Shown: positions 8,555 through 16,973, counted from the stretch's first letter. The stretch is DNA of 64,000 nucleotides from Aquincolibacterium sp964606385 (GCA_964606385.1 CAZSFZ010000006.1:59462-123461), one strand, 5' to 3'. Notes: generated from the letters alone by a model not told the origin. Program-made: numbers and translations.

Positions 8555-8851
8555 ATGAAGAGCATTGCGATCCTGATTGTTGCGATTCTGCTTTGCCCGG
8601 CTTTTGCGTTTGCTGCCGATGATATGACGCCCGTGGTTGTGGATGAGGCGGTTGTCGTGGCGGAAGATGCCGAGACCGGTGATGTGATCGCCGAAGCCGT
8701 TGAAATGGATGAAACTCTCGCTCCGATGAGCGCGAAGGACATCAAGGCTGAAGCGAAGGAAGAGATCAAGGAAGTGAAGGAAGAAGCGAAAGAAGCGATT
8801 AAGGATATCAAGGCGGAAGAGAAGGAAGCCTTGGAAGAAGTAACGCTGTAA
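8555..8851 (+). CDS. Small secreted Glu/Lys/Ala-rich helical protein
   Basis: 98 residues, not recognised as a named family. A clear Sec signal peptide (about residues 1-20, ending AFAFA) is followed by an acidic stretch and then, from about residue 57, a strongly helical Lys/Glu/Ala repeat (KAEAKEEIKEVKEEAKEAI) that looks like a single amphipathic or charged helix. AAAGGAGG lies 8 bases before the ATG, an excellent ribosome binding site. It follows the structured RNA and terminator at 8333-8515, so expression probably depends on read-through there. The product should be periplasmic or secreted; its function is unknown. A signal peptide, a strong ribosome binding site and no cysteines would suit an abundant structural or chaperone-like peptide, but this is speculation. 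Confidence 0.75.
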   Translation: MKSIAILIVAILLCPAFAFAADDMTPVVVDEAVVVAEDAETGDVIAEAVEMDETLAPMSAKDIKAEAKEEIKEVKEEAKEAIKDIKAEEKEALEEVTL

Positions 8852-9143
8852 GACTTGCGGTCTGTCCGAAAGGACGGGAGCATGATCGCCTAATTCTTGA
8901 AATGAGGGAGCGGGAGAAATAGAAACGGTGAATCTCTCCGGAAGGGGGGACGGGCTAATCTGCGGTCCGAACCAAGAACTAGACTAATCCCGTCGGCGTT
9001 GCAGATTGTTATCATCGTTAAAAATGCAAGAGGCCGGTCTTTCGGGACCGGCCTCTTGGCTATTCAAAGAAAGTTCCCAAATCCGCGTTTTTCTGCTTTA
9101 ATACGCACTCCGTTTAACCAACCTGGTGGAAAGAGAGTAGTCC
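8852..9143. other. Intergenic region with a 13-bp hairpin
   Basis: 292 bases with no gene I can support. The only clear element is a perfect inverted repeat, 9027-9039 with 9046-9058 (CAAGAGGCCGGTC and its complement, loop TTTCGG). On the plus strand no T-run follows it; on the minus strand five T residues do. It may end the transcript of the small secreted protein. I looked for a manganese (yybP-ykoY) riboswitch, common before TerC genes, and did not find its conserved loops. Confidence 0.5.
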
Positions 9144-10073
9144 ATGCCCGACATTTTAGCCTGGTCGATTTTTGGTGTTATCGTTATTGCGTTGCTTGCC
9201 TTGGATCTTGGGGTTTTTCACCGCAAGGCTCACGAGGTCAAGATGAAAGAGGCTCTTATCTGGAGCGCCGTCTGGATCGGGGTCGCCTTGCTCTTTAATT
9301 TAGGCGTCTACTTCGCAAAAGGCAAGGAACTGGCGATCCAGTTTTTGGCCGGGTATCTTCTGGAAAAATCCCTCAGCGTTGATAATCTTTTTGTTTTTCT
9401 TCTGATCTTCAACTATTTTCATCTTCCCTCCAAATATCAGCATGAGGTCCTTTTTTGGGGCATATTGGGGGCGCTTCTTTTCCGCGCGGTCTTCATTGTT
9501 TGTGGGCTCGGGCTCTTGCATTACTTTGCCTGGATGATCTACGTGTTCGGAGCGATTTTAATCTGGACCGGAGCCAAGCTGGCCTTTGAAAAGGACAAAA
9601 AAGTCGAGCCGGAGAAGAATGTTTTTGTGAAAATGTTCCGCCGGTTCTTTCCTCTAACACAGGATTATCACGACGGAAAATTCTTTATCCGGATCGATAA
9701 GGTCCTTTACGCCACGCCGCTCGTTGTGATCTTGCTGGTCGTAGAATCCACGGACATTGTGTTTGCGGTGGATTCTATTCCCGCGATCCTGGCGATCTCA
9801 CGGGATGCTTTCATTGTTTATACCTCGAACGTTTTCGCGATCCTGGGCCTTCGGGCCCTTTATTTCGCGTTAGCTCAGCTCATGAAGCTTTTTCATCATT
9901 TGCACTACGGGCTTTCCCTGATCCTGGTGCTGATCGGCATCAAAATGATCATTGCTCATTTTATCCACATCCCGACGGCCATCACGCTTGGAGGCATCCT
10001 GCTTATTCTGACACTTTCAGTCGTGGCATCAATGATCTGGCCGCAGAAACCGGGGGAGTGCGGGCACAGTTAA
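9144..10073 (+). CDS. TerC/Alx family integral membrane protein
   Basis: 309 residues with 8-9 hydrophobic helices. Both acidic family motifs are present in membrane segments: EKSLSVDN at 74-81 and ESTDIVFAVDS from residue 201. Family members (TerC, Alx) handle metal ions, notably manganese export, and are linked to tellurite resistance; the acidic residues are thought to bind the metal. Length and motif spacing are normal for the Alx/YgjT group. It is monocistronic, ending at the bidirectional terminator 10097-10135. No manganese riboswitch is visible upstream. Confidence 0.92.
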   Translation: MPDILAWSIFGVIVIALLALDLGVFHRKAHEVKMKEALIWSAVWIGVALLFNLGVYFAKGKELAIQFLAGYLLEKSLSVDNLFVFLLIFNYFHLPSKYQHEVLFWGILGALLFRAVFIVCGLGLLHYFAWMIYVFGAILIWTGAKLAFEKDKKVEPEKNVFVKMFRRFFPLTQDYHDGKFFIRIDKVLYATPLVVILLVVESTDIVFAVDSIPAILAISRDAFIVYTSNVFAILGLRALYFALAQLMKLFHHLHYGLSLILVLIGIKMIIAHFIHIPTAITLGGILLILTLSVVASMIWPQKPGECGHS

Positions 10074-10096
10074 GTTTTAAGAGCCGTTTCTTAAAT

Positions 10097-10135
10097 AAAA
10101 AAGCGCAGGACGGTGTCACCGCTCTGCGCTTTTTT
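10097..10135. terminator. Bidirectional intrinsic terminator between terC and hppA
   Basis: AAAAAAGCGCAG (10097-10108) pairs fully with CTGCGCTTTTTT (10124-10135), with an inner GGTG/CACC-like loop. A- and T-runs on the two sides serve the convergent terC (plus) and hppA (minus) transcripts. Confidence 0.88.
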
Positions 10136-10155
10136 TATGGTTATTCTTTTAAAGA

Positions 10156-12627
10156 TCAGGCTTTTGTTGCTGCCTCGACCGGCAGTTTCGGGATCCGCAT
10201 TTTGTAAAAGGACCTCCAAACGAAAATCAGGCCGATGATGAAGAAGACCACGCCGCTGATCGTGGTCGTTGCCGGATTCATCTTGATCGCGATCTCGACG
10301 GCCAGCATGCCGAAGAGGGTCGAGAACTTGATGATCGGGTTGAGCGAGACCGATGTCGTGTCCTTGAAGGGATCTCCCACGGTGTCGCCAATGACCGTTG
10401 CCGCATGAACGGGCGTGTTTTTCTCTCCCAGATCGACCTCGACGACTTTCTTCGCGTTATCCCAGGAACCGCCCGCGTTGGCCATGAACATGGCCTGGAA
10501 AAGTCCAAAGGTGGCGATGGCGATCAGGTAGGCGATGAAGAAATAGGGATCGAACATCGCGAACGCGAGCGTGAGCATGAGCAACCCCACGAAAATATTC
10601 CACATCCCTTTTTGCGCGTACTCGGTACAGATCTTCACGACCTTGATCGAGTCTTGCCGGTCGGCTTCTTTTTTGTCGAGGTTCAGGTTCTTCTTGATGT
10701 ACTCGACAGCGGAGTAGGCCCCGGTGGCCACGGCCTGGATGGAAGCGCCGCAGAACCAGAAGATCACGGCGCCGCCGCACAAGATCCCCAAAAGGACCGG
10801 CGCGGCCGTGAGCGATTCTTTTTCGTTAAGCAGGATCTCTCCGATATTCGCCGGAAGCACCTCGCCCAGCTTTGCACCGGCGACCGCGAGGGAGTGAAGA
10901 TGCTCCTGCAAGAGCAGGATGATCGAAAAGATCATGGTGGTGGCTCCCGCGACGGCGGTCCCGATCAGCACGGGCTTTGCGGTAGCCTTGAAGGTATTGC
11001 CGGCCGAATCGTTGGCCTCCAGATAGTGTTTGCCTAGTTTGAAGTCAGGTTTGAATCCGAAATCCTTTTCGATCTCTTTTTCGATCCCCGGGATCGATTC
11101 CGTCTGGGCGAGTTCGAAGATCGATTGGGCGTTATCCGTCACCGGGCCGTAGGAATCCACGGCGATATTCACGGGGCCCATACAGAGGAACCCGTAGGCT
11201 ACAAGGCCGAACGCGAAAATGGAGGCGTGCGGCATGATGTTCTGAAGCCCTGTCCCCGCGATCAAGAAGGCCCCGAACATCAGGCCCGCGATGAGGATAC
11301 CCTTCCAGAAAGCTGAGAAGTAACCCGCCACGAGGCCCGAGAGGATCGTGAGCGACGCGCCGCCCTCACGGGAAGCGGTGACGATCTCCTGGACATGTTT
11401 CGAATGGGAAGAGGTGAAGACTTTGGTGAACTCGGGAATGAGGTAAGCTGCCAAAGTGCCGCAAGTGATGATCGAAGCCAGCTTCCACCAGAGCGTCGGA
11501 TCGGGAAGGTCACCGACCAAGAGGTAAGACATCCCGAACGAAGTGGAGATGCAGAGGATCGAAGCGATCTTGATCAACCGCGTGAGAGGCTCTTCGAAAT
11601 CGAATTCTTTCAGGCCCTTGTATTTGCGCTCGGAGATGGCCTGGTTGATGAAGTACGAAAACCCCGACATGAAATCCATCAGGAACCGCATGGCGAAGAT
11701 CCAGACGATGAGCTTTGCCTGGAGCGACGGATCTTTGATCGCGAGGGTGATGAACGAGATCAGCGCGACGCCGGTCACGCCGTAGGTCTCGAAGCCGTCC
11801 GCGGTCGGACCCACCGAGTCGCCGGCGTTGTCTCCCGTGCAGTCGGCGATGACGCCCGGGTTGCGCGGGTCATCTTCCTTGACCTTGAAGACGATCTTCA
11901 TGAGGTCGGAACCGATATCGGCGATCTTCGTGAAGATGCCTCCCGCGATCCGGAGGGCGCTCGCCCCGAGCGATTCACCGATGGCGAATCCCAAAAAGCA
12001 ATAGCCCACGATGTCGCGCGGCACGAAGAGCAGGATGATGACCATCATGACCAGTTCCACGGAGATCAGGAAAAGGCCGACGGACATTCCGGAGCGCATG
12101 GGGATATTGACCACATCCCAGGGTTTTCCGCGGAGCGATGCGAAAGCGGTCCTTGCGTTCGCGTAGGTGTTGATGCGGATCCCGTAGTACGCGACAAGAG
12201 CGGATCCGCCCATGCCGATGACCGAAAAAAGAAGGACCAGCCCCAGGGTCGCCAGGGGTTCGTGCTTGAGGCCGAGGAAGTAGTAACTCATCGCGGCGGC
12301 GATGATCACGAACAGGATCGTGAGGAACTTCACCTGCTGTTTCAGATAGGTTTTGCAGGTCTGGAAGATCGTTTCCGCCACATCGAGCATCGACTTGTGG
12401 GCGGGAAGGGCCTTCACGTTAAAAAACTGGTAAAGGGATAATCCCACGGTCCCCAGGATCACCATCGCCCCGTAAAGAAGGATCTGGAAGCCCGAGAGGC
12501 CGCCGAACATGGCGAAGTGTCCTTCATGAAGGTCCGGGATCTTGAGATCCGCTTCACTGGCCCATGCCGCGCCCTGCCCAAGAAAGATCATGCTTGAAAA
12601 AGAGAGTCGTGTGAGAAGTTTTTTCAT
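10156..12627 (-). CDS. hppA: Membrane proton-translocating pyrophosphatase
   Basis: Hydrolyses pyrophosphate at the cytoplasmic face and pumps cations out. 823 residues with about 16 helices. The pyrophosphate/magnesium-binding signature is present at about residues 245-285 (DDPRNPGVIADCTGDNAGD, then PTADGFETYG), along with the C-terminal acidic loop DNAKK and GDTVGDPFKDT. GNTFKATAK carries K547 at the position that separates K+-independent (Lys) from K+-dependent (Ala) enzymes, so this looks like a K+-independent proton pump. A signal-peptide-like N-terminus (residues 1-24, ending AWAS) precedes the first helix, an extension not found in short forms. AGGAGA lies before the ATG. It recovers energy from biosynthetic pyrophosphate. 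Confidence 0.93.
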   Translation of the reverse strand: MKKLLTRLSFSSMIFLGQGAAWASEADLKIPDLHEGHFAMFGGLSGFQILLYGAMVILGTVGLSLYQFFNVKALPAHKSMLDVAETIFQTCKTYLKQQVKFLTILFVIIAAAMSYYFLGLKHEPLATLGLVLLFSVIGMGGSALVAYYGIRINTYANARTAFASLRGKPWDVVNIPMRSGMSVGLFLISVELVMMVIILLFVPRDIVGYCFLGFAIGESLGASALRIAGGIFTKIADIGSDLMKIVFKVKEDDPRNPGVIADCTGDNAGDSVGPTADGFETYGVTGVALISFITLAIKDPSLQAKLIVWIFAMRFLMDFMSGFSYFINQAISERKYKGLKEFDFEEPLTRLIKIASILCISTSFGMSYLLVGDLPDPTLWWKLASIITCGTLAAYLIPEFTKVFTSSHSKHVQEIVTASREGGASLTILSGLVAGYFSAFWKGILIAGLMFGAFLIAGTGLQNIMPHASIFAFGLVAYGFLCMGPVNIAVDSYGPVTDNAQSIFELAQTESIPGIEKEIEKDFGFKPDFKLGKHYLEANDSAGNTFKATAKPVLIGTAVAGATTMIFSIILLLQEHLHSLAVAGAKLGEVLPANIGEILLNEKESLTAAPVLLGILCGGAVIFWFCGASIQAVATGAYSAVEYIKKNLNLDKKEADRQDSIKVVKICTEYAQKGMWNIFVGLLMLTLAFAMFDPYFFIAYLIAIATFGLFQAMFMANAGGSWDNAKKVVEVDLGEKNTPVHAATVIGDTVGDPFKDTTSVSLNPIIKFSTLFGMLAVEIAIKMNPATTTISGVVFFIIGLIFVWRSFYKMRIPKLPVEAATKA

Positions 12628-12851
12628 ATGTCTCCTGTTGAATTAATAACTCAAGTCTTGTAGATCATTCGGGGGAATGACAAGGAAATGCAGAGCTTAA
12701 GCTAATAATTATCTTTTGTTTTCGAAGTCGAATAAGGTTTTCGAAGGATTTATACGCGAATGGGCACTTATGATAGCGCAATGCCGGAAAAATTCCACTC
12801 AAATCTTACTTTCGACGGGAAAGTAACGGTCAAAAGGGCTTCAGGCATCTA

Positions 12852-12879
12852 TTGATTGTCCGCCTCTTTCTGCTATATT
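12852..12879 (+). promoter_or_regulatory. Candidate promoter of the APC-UspA gene
   Basis: TTGATT (12852-12857), 16-base spacer, TATATT (12874-12879). The start codon lies only 11 bases after the -10 box and no Shine-Dalgarno sequence is seen, so the mRNA may be leaderless or nearly so. Confidence 0.5.
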
Positions 12880-12890
12880 AGCGGCTCATT

Positions 12891-14618
12891 ATGGCAGTCA
12901 TGATCAAACGGGTCGAAAGACCCCGTGAACTCAAATGGTATCACGCCGGCGCCATGCTCTATGGCGACTGGGGCACCTCCAAGGCTTACGTTCTCGGCAT
13001 TGCTTTTGCCCTTGCCGGTCACGCCTCCTGGTTCTTCCTGGGACTGATGTCCCTTTTCATGATCCTGATCGGGATCTGTTACATGATTGTTTGCCGTCTT
13101 TATCCGGACGGCGGCGGTGTCTATTCCTCGGTCAAACAGCGCTCTCAAACCCTTGCCGTGATCGGGTCTTTTCTTCTCGTTGCCAATTACACGGTCACCG
13201 TTTCTATCAGCGTACTGACAGCTTTCTATTATTTCAACGTTCCCAATCCTGAGGTCTGGGCGATCGGGGCGATCCTTGTGATCGGCGCCATGAACTGGGT
13301 CGGCCCTACGAAGAGCGGGCATGTGGCGACAGCCATCGCGATCTTTGCTTCTCTCACGGCTTTGATCCTCTTTCTGTTCACCGTCCCTCATCTCCCCAAG
13401 GTCGAATTATCGATGCCCGCGGGGGGGCTGATGAAGAACTGGTCTGTGTTTGTCGGGATCGTCCTCGCCCTTTCGGGCGTGGAGGTGATCGCCAACATGA
13501 CCGGTATTATGGTGGAACCTGTCAAGAGGACCTCGCGTCGCGCAATCCTTCCCGTCATGATCGAAGTATCGGTCCTGACGTTTCTCTTAGGGGTCGCGAT
13601 GAATGCTATTCCCGGGTTGACCGGACATGCCGAAGATATGCTGCGCGTGCTGGGGAACCACTTCGTGGGGTCTTGGTACGGAAATGTGATCGCTCTGGCG
13701 TTTGGATTCCTCCTCCTGTCGGCGGGCAACACAGCGATCACGGGCCTTGTGAGCATCCAGTTTGCGTTGGCCAAAGACCGTGAGCTGCCTCCTGTTTTCT
13801 CCAAGCTTAACCGTTTCGGTATGCCGTGGCTCGCGTTGATCATTGCGGTGGCGCTGCCGATCCTGGTACTGATTATCGAAAAAGACGTTCTCCATCTTGC
13901 GGCGCTTTACGCGATCGGTGTCGTGGGTGCCATTGCAATGAATCTTGCCACGAGCGCCACGAATTTTTCGATCCGTATGAAGCTTTGGGAGCGCCTGCTC
14001 CTTGGCTTGGGCGGCCTTATTACGATCTTTATTGAACTGACGATCGCCATTGAGAAGCGGGATGCTCTTTTCTTTGTTCTGACCATCGTGGGGGTGGGTC
14101 TCGCTCTCCGTTATGCAGCCAAGATGATCGCTCCGGTGGCCATGCCGGAATTGGCCTCGACCGTCAACGTGCTGACGGTCGCGGAAGCCAAGGAGCTTTC
14201 CTCGCTTTATAAAAGCACGGCGATGGTCGCCCTTCGCTCTGTGAATCCCATTTTACTTGAGGAAGCCGCACTTCACGTCAAGGCCAAGGGAGAGAATTCG
14301 GTTTATCTGAGCTACGTGGAAGAGACGCCGCCTTCGCCGGAACTTCCGACCGAGATCGAGCCGTCGCGGGAATCCGTCGAAGTGCTCGCGAAAGCCCAGG
14401 AGGAAATGGAAAAGCACGGAATTACCGCGGTCCCGATATGGCAGATCGGGGACAATCCGGGCCGTTTGATCGCGCGCGCGGCCCAGGACCTCGATGTCAA
14501 AACAGTCGCGATCGGAGCGACCAAGCGAAGCGCCCTGATCAATCTTTTGCGCGGCGACGTCTTGCGGACCCTGGCCCACAACCTCCGCAAAGAGTGCCAT
14601 TTATTGATTGTCGGCTAG
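12891..14618 (+). CDS. APC-family permease with C-terminal UspA-like domain
   Basis: 575 residues. Residues 1-420 form about 12 membrane helices of the amino acid-polyamine-organocation (APC) superfamily, including the helix-1 GDWGTSKAYVLG-type sequence and the amphipathic Gly-rich loop after helix 2 (YPDGGGVYSSV). Residues of about 430-575 are soluble and match the universal stress protein fold: a first strand VALRSVNP and a nucleotide-loop-like C-terminal segment (VAIGATKRSALINLLRGDV). Related permeases with attached UspA domains are known; the domain may gate transport by binding ATP or cyclic di-AMP, and a diadenylate cyclase lies 1.5 kb downstream. The substrate is unknown. It stands alone on its transcript. 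Confidence 0.87.
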   Translation: MAVMIKRVERPRELKWYHAGAMLYGDWGTSKAYVLGIAFALAGHASWFFLGLMSLFMILIGICYMIVCRLYPDGGGVYSSVKQRSQTLAVIGSFLLVANYTVTVSISVLTAFYYFNVPNPEVWAIGAILVIGAMNWVGPTKSGHVATAIAIFASLTALILFLFTVPHLPKVELSMPAGGLMKNWSVFVGIVLALSGVEVIANMTGIMVEPVKRTSRRAILPVMIEVSVLTFLLGVAMNAIPGLTGHAEDMLRVLGNHFVGSWYGNVIALAFGFLLLSAGNTAITGLVSIQFALAKDRELPPVFSKLNRFGMPWLALIIAVALPILVLIIEKDVLHLAALYAIGVVGAIAMNLATSATNFSIRMKLWERLLLGLGGLITIFIELTIAIEKRDALFFVLTIVGVGLALRYAAKMIAPVAMPELASTVNVLTVAEAKELSSLYKSTAMVALRSVNPILLEEAALHVKAKGENSVYLSYVEETPPSPELPTEIEPSRESVEVLAKAQEEMEKHGITAVPIWQIGDNPGRLIARAAQDLDVKTVAIGATKRSALINLLRGDVLRTLAHNLRKECHLLIVG

Positions 14619-14648
14619 AGCTTTTTGGGAGTATTCTACGCACCTGGG

Positions 14649-14747
14649 GTCATTGCGACCTTGCTACTGTCTTGCGATAGCAAGACGCAAGGGAAGCAAT
14701 CTTGGTTTTGAGATTGCCACGCCCCGAAAAACAGGGCTCGCAATGAC
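14649..14747. repeat. Imperfect palindromic intergenic repeat, GTCATTGCGA type
   Basis: The segment begins GTCATTGCGACC and ends CTCGCAATGAC, with inner arms GGGAAGCAATCTTGG and GAGATTGCCACG. This is the familiar GTCATTGCGAG / GAAGCAATCT / AGATTGC / CTCGCAATGAC type of dispersed palindromic repeat found between genes in many bacteria. It fills most of the gap between 14618 and 14764. Confidence 0.75.
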
Positions 14748-14763
14748 GCGAAAAAGGATTCTC

Positions 14764-15081
14764 ATGAAAATTTCTAAGATTCTCTCGCTTTTTTCTGTTC
14801 TGATGTTTTCCGCTTCTGTGATCCTTTCCGCCGAGTGGTTCGACGGGGATGTCCAGAAAACCGACGTCGAGCACAACACGATCGTGATCACGGAGATCGA
14901 CCCCATCACGGAAGTCGAAGAAACCAAGGAGATCCTGGTCGACTCCGCTACAGTTTTTTCCGGGGTCACCTCACTGAAAGAGATCCGTGAAGACGATGAC
15001 GTCACGATCGAGGCCCAGTACGACGAGCCGACCGATGCCTGGAAAGCCCTTTCCGTTGAGGTCGCCGAGGCCGGCGCGTGA
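14764..15081 (+). CDS. Small secreted beta-rich protein
   Basis: 105 residues. The frame is open further upstream, but the ATG at 14764 is chosen because AAGGA precedes it and a signal peptide follows at once (residues 1-23, ending ILSA). The mature part (about 80 residues) alternates short strands rich in Val, Ile, Thr and Glu (DVEHNTIVITEIDP, then EEDDVTIEAQYDE-like). The pattern resembles DUF5666-like or OB-like small periplasmic domains, but I do not assign a family. It overlaps the next gene (GTGA), so it may be co-translated with the LacI-like sensor protein. Function unknown. Confidence 0.75.
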   Translation: MKISKILSLFSVLMFSASVILSAEWFDGDVQKTDVEHNTIVITEIDPITEVEETKEILVDSATVFSGVTSLKEIREDDDVTIEAQYDEPTDAWKALSVEVAEAGA

Positions 15082-15989
15082 GCGCGCGAAAAAAAAGCCC
15101 CCTGTCGTCTAAAAGCCGTCCTCTGACCCTGGGCCTTCTCACCACTCCCGCCAAGGATATTTTCCGTTCTAATTACCATCGCGGTCTTTTAAGCGGTATC
15201 CTGCCGCGCATCCGGAAGGCAAGAGCGCGGCTCAAGATCATCATGATGCCGTCCCGGCCTTACGAAAGCCTGCAGGAGATCCTTTCGCGGCACCAGGTGG
15301 ACGGCCTCATGATCCTGACATGGCGCTGGATCCATCCTTCCATCGCGCGTCTGATCGAAAAAACAAGTCACGCGCGTGTTCTCGTGGTCAATGACCCCGT
15401 TCCCGGTTTGCACGTGAATGCGCTTTATACGGATGTGGACACGGGCATGGCCCGGGCAGTCGCTTATCTTGCAAAAAAAGGATACCGTAAGATCGGAATG
15501 CTCCACGGCCCGTGGGAAGTTCCGTTCGGAACAGGACGAAAAAAAGTGAATGTTCCTTTTATCGATACCCAGCTCAAAGTGCGGGGATTTCTGAAAGCAC
15601 TCAAAGCCGGGCGCATTCCTTTGGATCCCGCCTGGCTGCGCTCCGGAGCTGCCAATAGCGAAGCGGAAGGGCACCGTGTTATGAAAGGCTGGCTGCGTGA
15701 GAAGGACCTGCCGGAAGCCATCCTTTGCGGGAATGACGATCTCGCGTTCGGGGCGCTACGGGCTTTGCGCGAAGCGGGGAAGCGCGTGCCTCGCGATATG
15801 GCGTTGATCGGTTTTGATGATAATGAAAACGCGAAAAGATCCTCACCGCCGCTTACAACCCTTCGCCAGCCTCTCGCCCGGATGGGGAAGGATGCTGCCG
15901 ATATTTTGATCGGGAAGAGCAAAGGTCGGAATACGCGGCCTGTGTCAAAGAAGTACCTACCAGAACTCATTGTTCGTAAAACAGCTTAA
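15078..15989 (+). CDS. LacI/GalR-type sensor domain protein lacking the DNA-binding domain
   Basis: 303 residues resembling the periplasmic-binding-like ligand and dimerisation core of LacI/GalR regulators: GLLTTPAKD near residue 18, YRKIGMLHGP at about 134, DLPEAILCGNDDLAFGALRAL at about 212 and the closing RDMALIGFDDN, then PPLTTLRQPLARMG. A LacI repressor would have about 55 residues of helix-turn-helix and hinge before this core; here only a short basic leader is present, and the sequence upstream belongs to another gene in another frame. There is no signal peptide, so it is cytoplasmic. It may be a ligand sensor that acts through a partner, or a decayed regulator. The GTG start overlaps the preceding stop. 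Confidence 0.8.
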   Translation: MSARKKSPLSSKSRPLTLGLLTTPAKDIFRSNYHRGLLSGILPRIRKARARLKIIMMPSRPYESLQEILSRHQVDGLMILTWRWIHPSIARLIEKTSHARVLVVNDPVPGLHVNALYTDVDTGMARAVAYLAKKGYRKIGMLHGPWEVPFGTGRKKVNVPFIDTQLKVRGFLKALKAGRIPLDPAWLRSGAANSEAEGHRVMKGWLREKDLPEAILCGNDDLAFGALRALREAGKRVPRDMALIGFDDNENAKRSSPPLTTLRQPLARMGKDAADILIGKSKGRNTRPVSKKYLPELIVRKTA

Positions 15990-15999
15990 AGGCAACTGT

Positions 16000-16048
16000 C
16001 CCACGTGCCACGGGCCACGGCGTTTTTCGTGGAGCGTGGACCGTGTCC
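16000..16048. repeat. Imperfect intergenic palindrome with repeated CCACG units
   Basis: Left arm from 16000 (CCCACGTGCCACGGGCCACG), T5 loop at 16023-16027, right arm from 16028 (CGTGGAGCGTGGACCGTG). Units of CCACG and CGTGG recur at regular spacing. It resembles dispersed palindromic repeats rather than a simple terminator. Confidence 0.55.
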
Positions 16049-16132
16049 CCCGGTGTTCGGCTCGCGCCTTTATTTTATCTTGCGATAGCCGTAACTATAT
16101 CTAAAGATCCTTCAAATTGATAAGGGGAGCGT

Positions 16133-16921
16133 ATGCTCATTGTTGCCATCGCTGTCGTGATCGCGCTTGGTTATTTCTTCTATCCGTTCCAGCTTGCCGG
16201 GGTGCGGTCGCTCTTGAGGTATGTGACCGGCCTTTTCTGCTTCTGGATGGCCTTCTTTTTCACCATGCCGTCCGTGGAGCCTCATTTCGTTTCCCTCGCG
16301 GGCATGGTCATCCTGATCATTGCCGGCGCGCTGCTTTGCACGGACATGCTGATCGCGGCCGTGCTGTGGGCGGTCGATCTGATCGGGAACATCTTTCATA
16401 AAACGCCCCAGCTTCCGCCTTATCTTCTGGAGATCTGGTCGGCGATGGAACGGATGGCGTCGCGCAAGGTGGGTGCGCTCATCATCCTCCAGCGCAAACA
16501 AGCGCTTCGCCCTTTGATGAAGGGCGGGATGCCTTTTGACGCCGAGATCAAATCCGAGATCCTGGTCCCGCTTTTTCTGACCTCCTCGCCCGTGCATGAC
16601 GGAGCTCTTGTGGTGAACAAAGGCCGTGTGCAAACGGTCAAAGGCATCCTGCCGCTTGCGTCGCTTTCCAATCTCGCCCCGAGCTTCGGGACGCGTCACC
16701 GGGCCGCGATCGGCATCACGGAAAAGACCGACGCGATCGCGCTCGTGGTCTCCGAAGAACGCGGCCAGGTCAGCATCGCCTGCCACGGCTGTCTCATCCA
16801 TATTGCCGACCGTGCGGAATACCTGAAGACCATGCATTGGATCCTGAAGGGGAAGAACATCCTCCGCCTCAAAGGCGCGAGTTTCATCGTCACCACCAAA
16901 GTGCTGGATGACCTGACATGA
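16133..16921 (+). CDS. Diadenylate cyclase, CdaA-like
   Basis: Makes cyclic di-AMP from two ATP. 262 residues: three N-terminal membrane helices (about residues 2-90), then a DisA_N catalytic domain with both defining motifs, DGA at 156-158 (VHDGALVV) and RHR at 188-190 (GTRHRAA). This arrangement matches CdaA/DacA. AAGGGGAG precedes the ATG. In Firmicutes cdaA is followed by cdaR and glmM; neither is present here, and the gene leads into glpK-glpD instead. Cyclic di-AMP commonly controls potassium uptake and osmolyte transport; the UspA-tailed permease at 12.9 kb is a possible nearby receptor, which is inference only. Confidence 0.93.
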   Translation: MLIVAIAVVIALGYFFYPFQLAGVRSLLRYVTGLFCFWMAFFFTMPSVEPHFVSLAGMVILIIAGALLCTDMLIAAVLWAVDLIGNIFHKTPQLPPYLLEIWSAMERMASRKVGALIILQRKQALRPLMKGGMPFDAEIKSEILVPLFLTSSPVHDGALVVNKGRVQTVKGILPLASLSNLAPSFGTRHRAAIGITEKTDAIALVVSEERGQVSIACHGCLIHIADRAEYLKTMHWILKGKNILRLKGASFIVTTKVLDDLT

Positions 16922-16937
16922 TGTGCTTCGGTGGAAC

Positions 16938-16962
16938 CCACCACACCTACGAGGTGGGGTGG
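16938..16962 (+). promoter_or_regulatory. Hairpin directly before the glpK ribosome binding site
   Basis: CCACCACACCT (16938-16948) and AGGTGGGGTGG (16952-16962) pair at 10 of 11 positions around an ACG loop. GGAG of the glpK ribosome binding site begins 2 bases later (16964). It could end the upstream transcript or influence glpK translation; no T-run follows. Confidence 0.5.
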
Positions 16963-16973
16963 TGGAGAAACAT

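Noticed and set aside
8852..9143. A manganese (yybP-ykoY) riboswitch before terC
   Set aside because: I looked for the conserved loop sequences of this class and found none; only a simple 13-bp hairpin is present.
11395..12441. A 348-codon plus-strand frame inside hppA
   Set aside because: It is the complement of a strongly conserved pyrophosphatase; its Asp/Arg/Glu-rich, low-complexity product is typical of an antisense reading of GC-rich genes.
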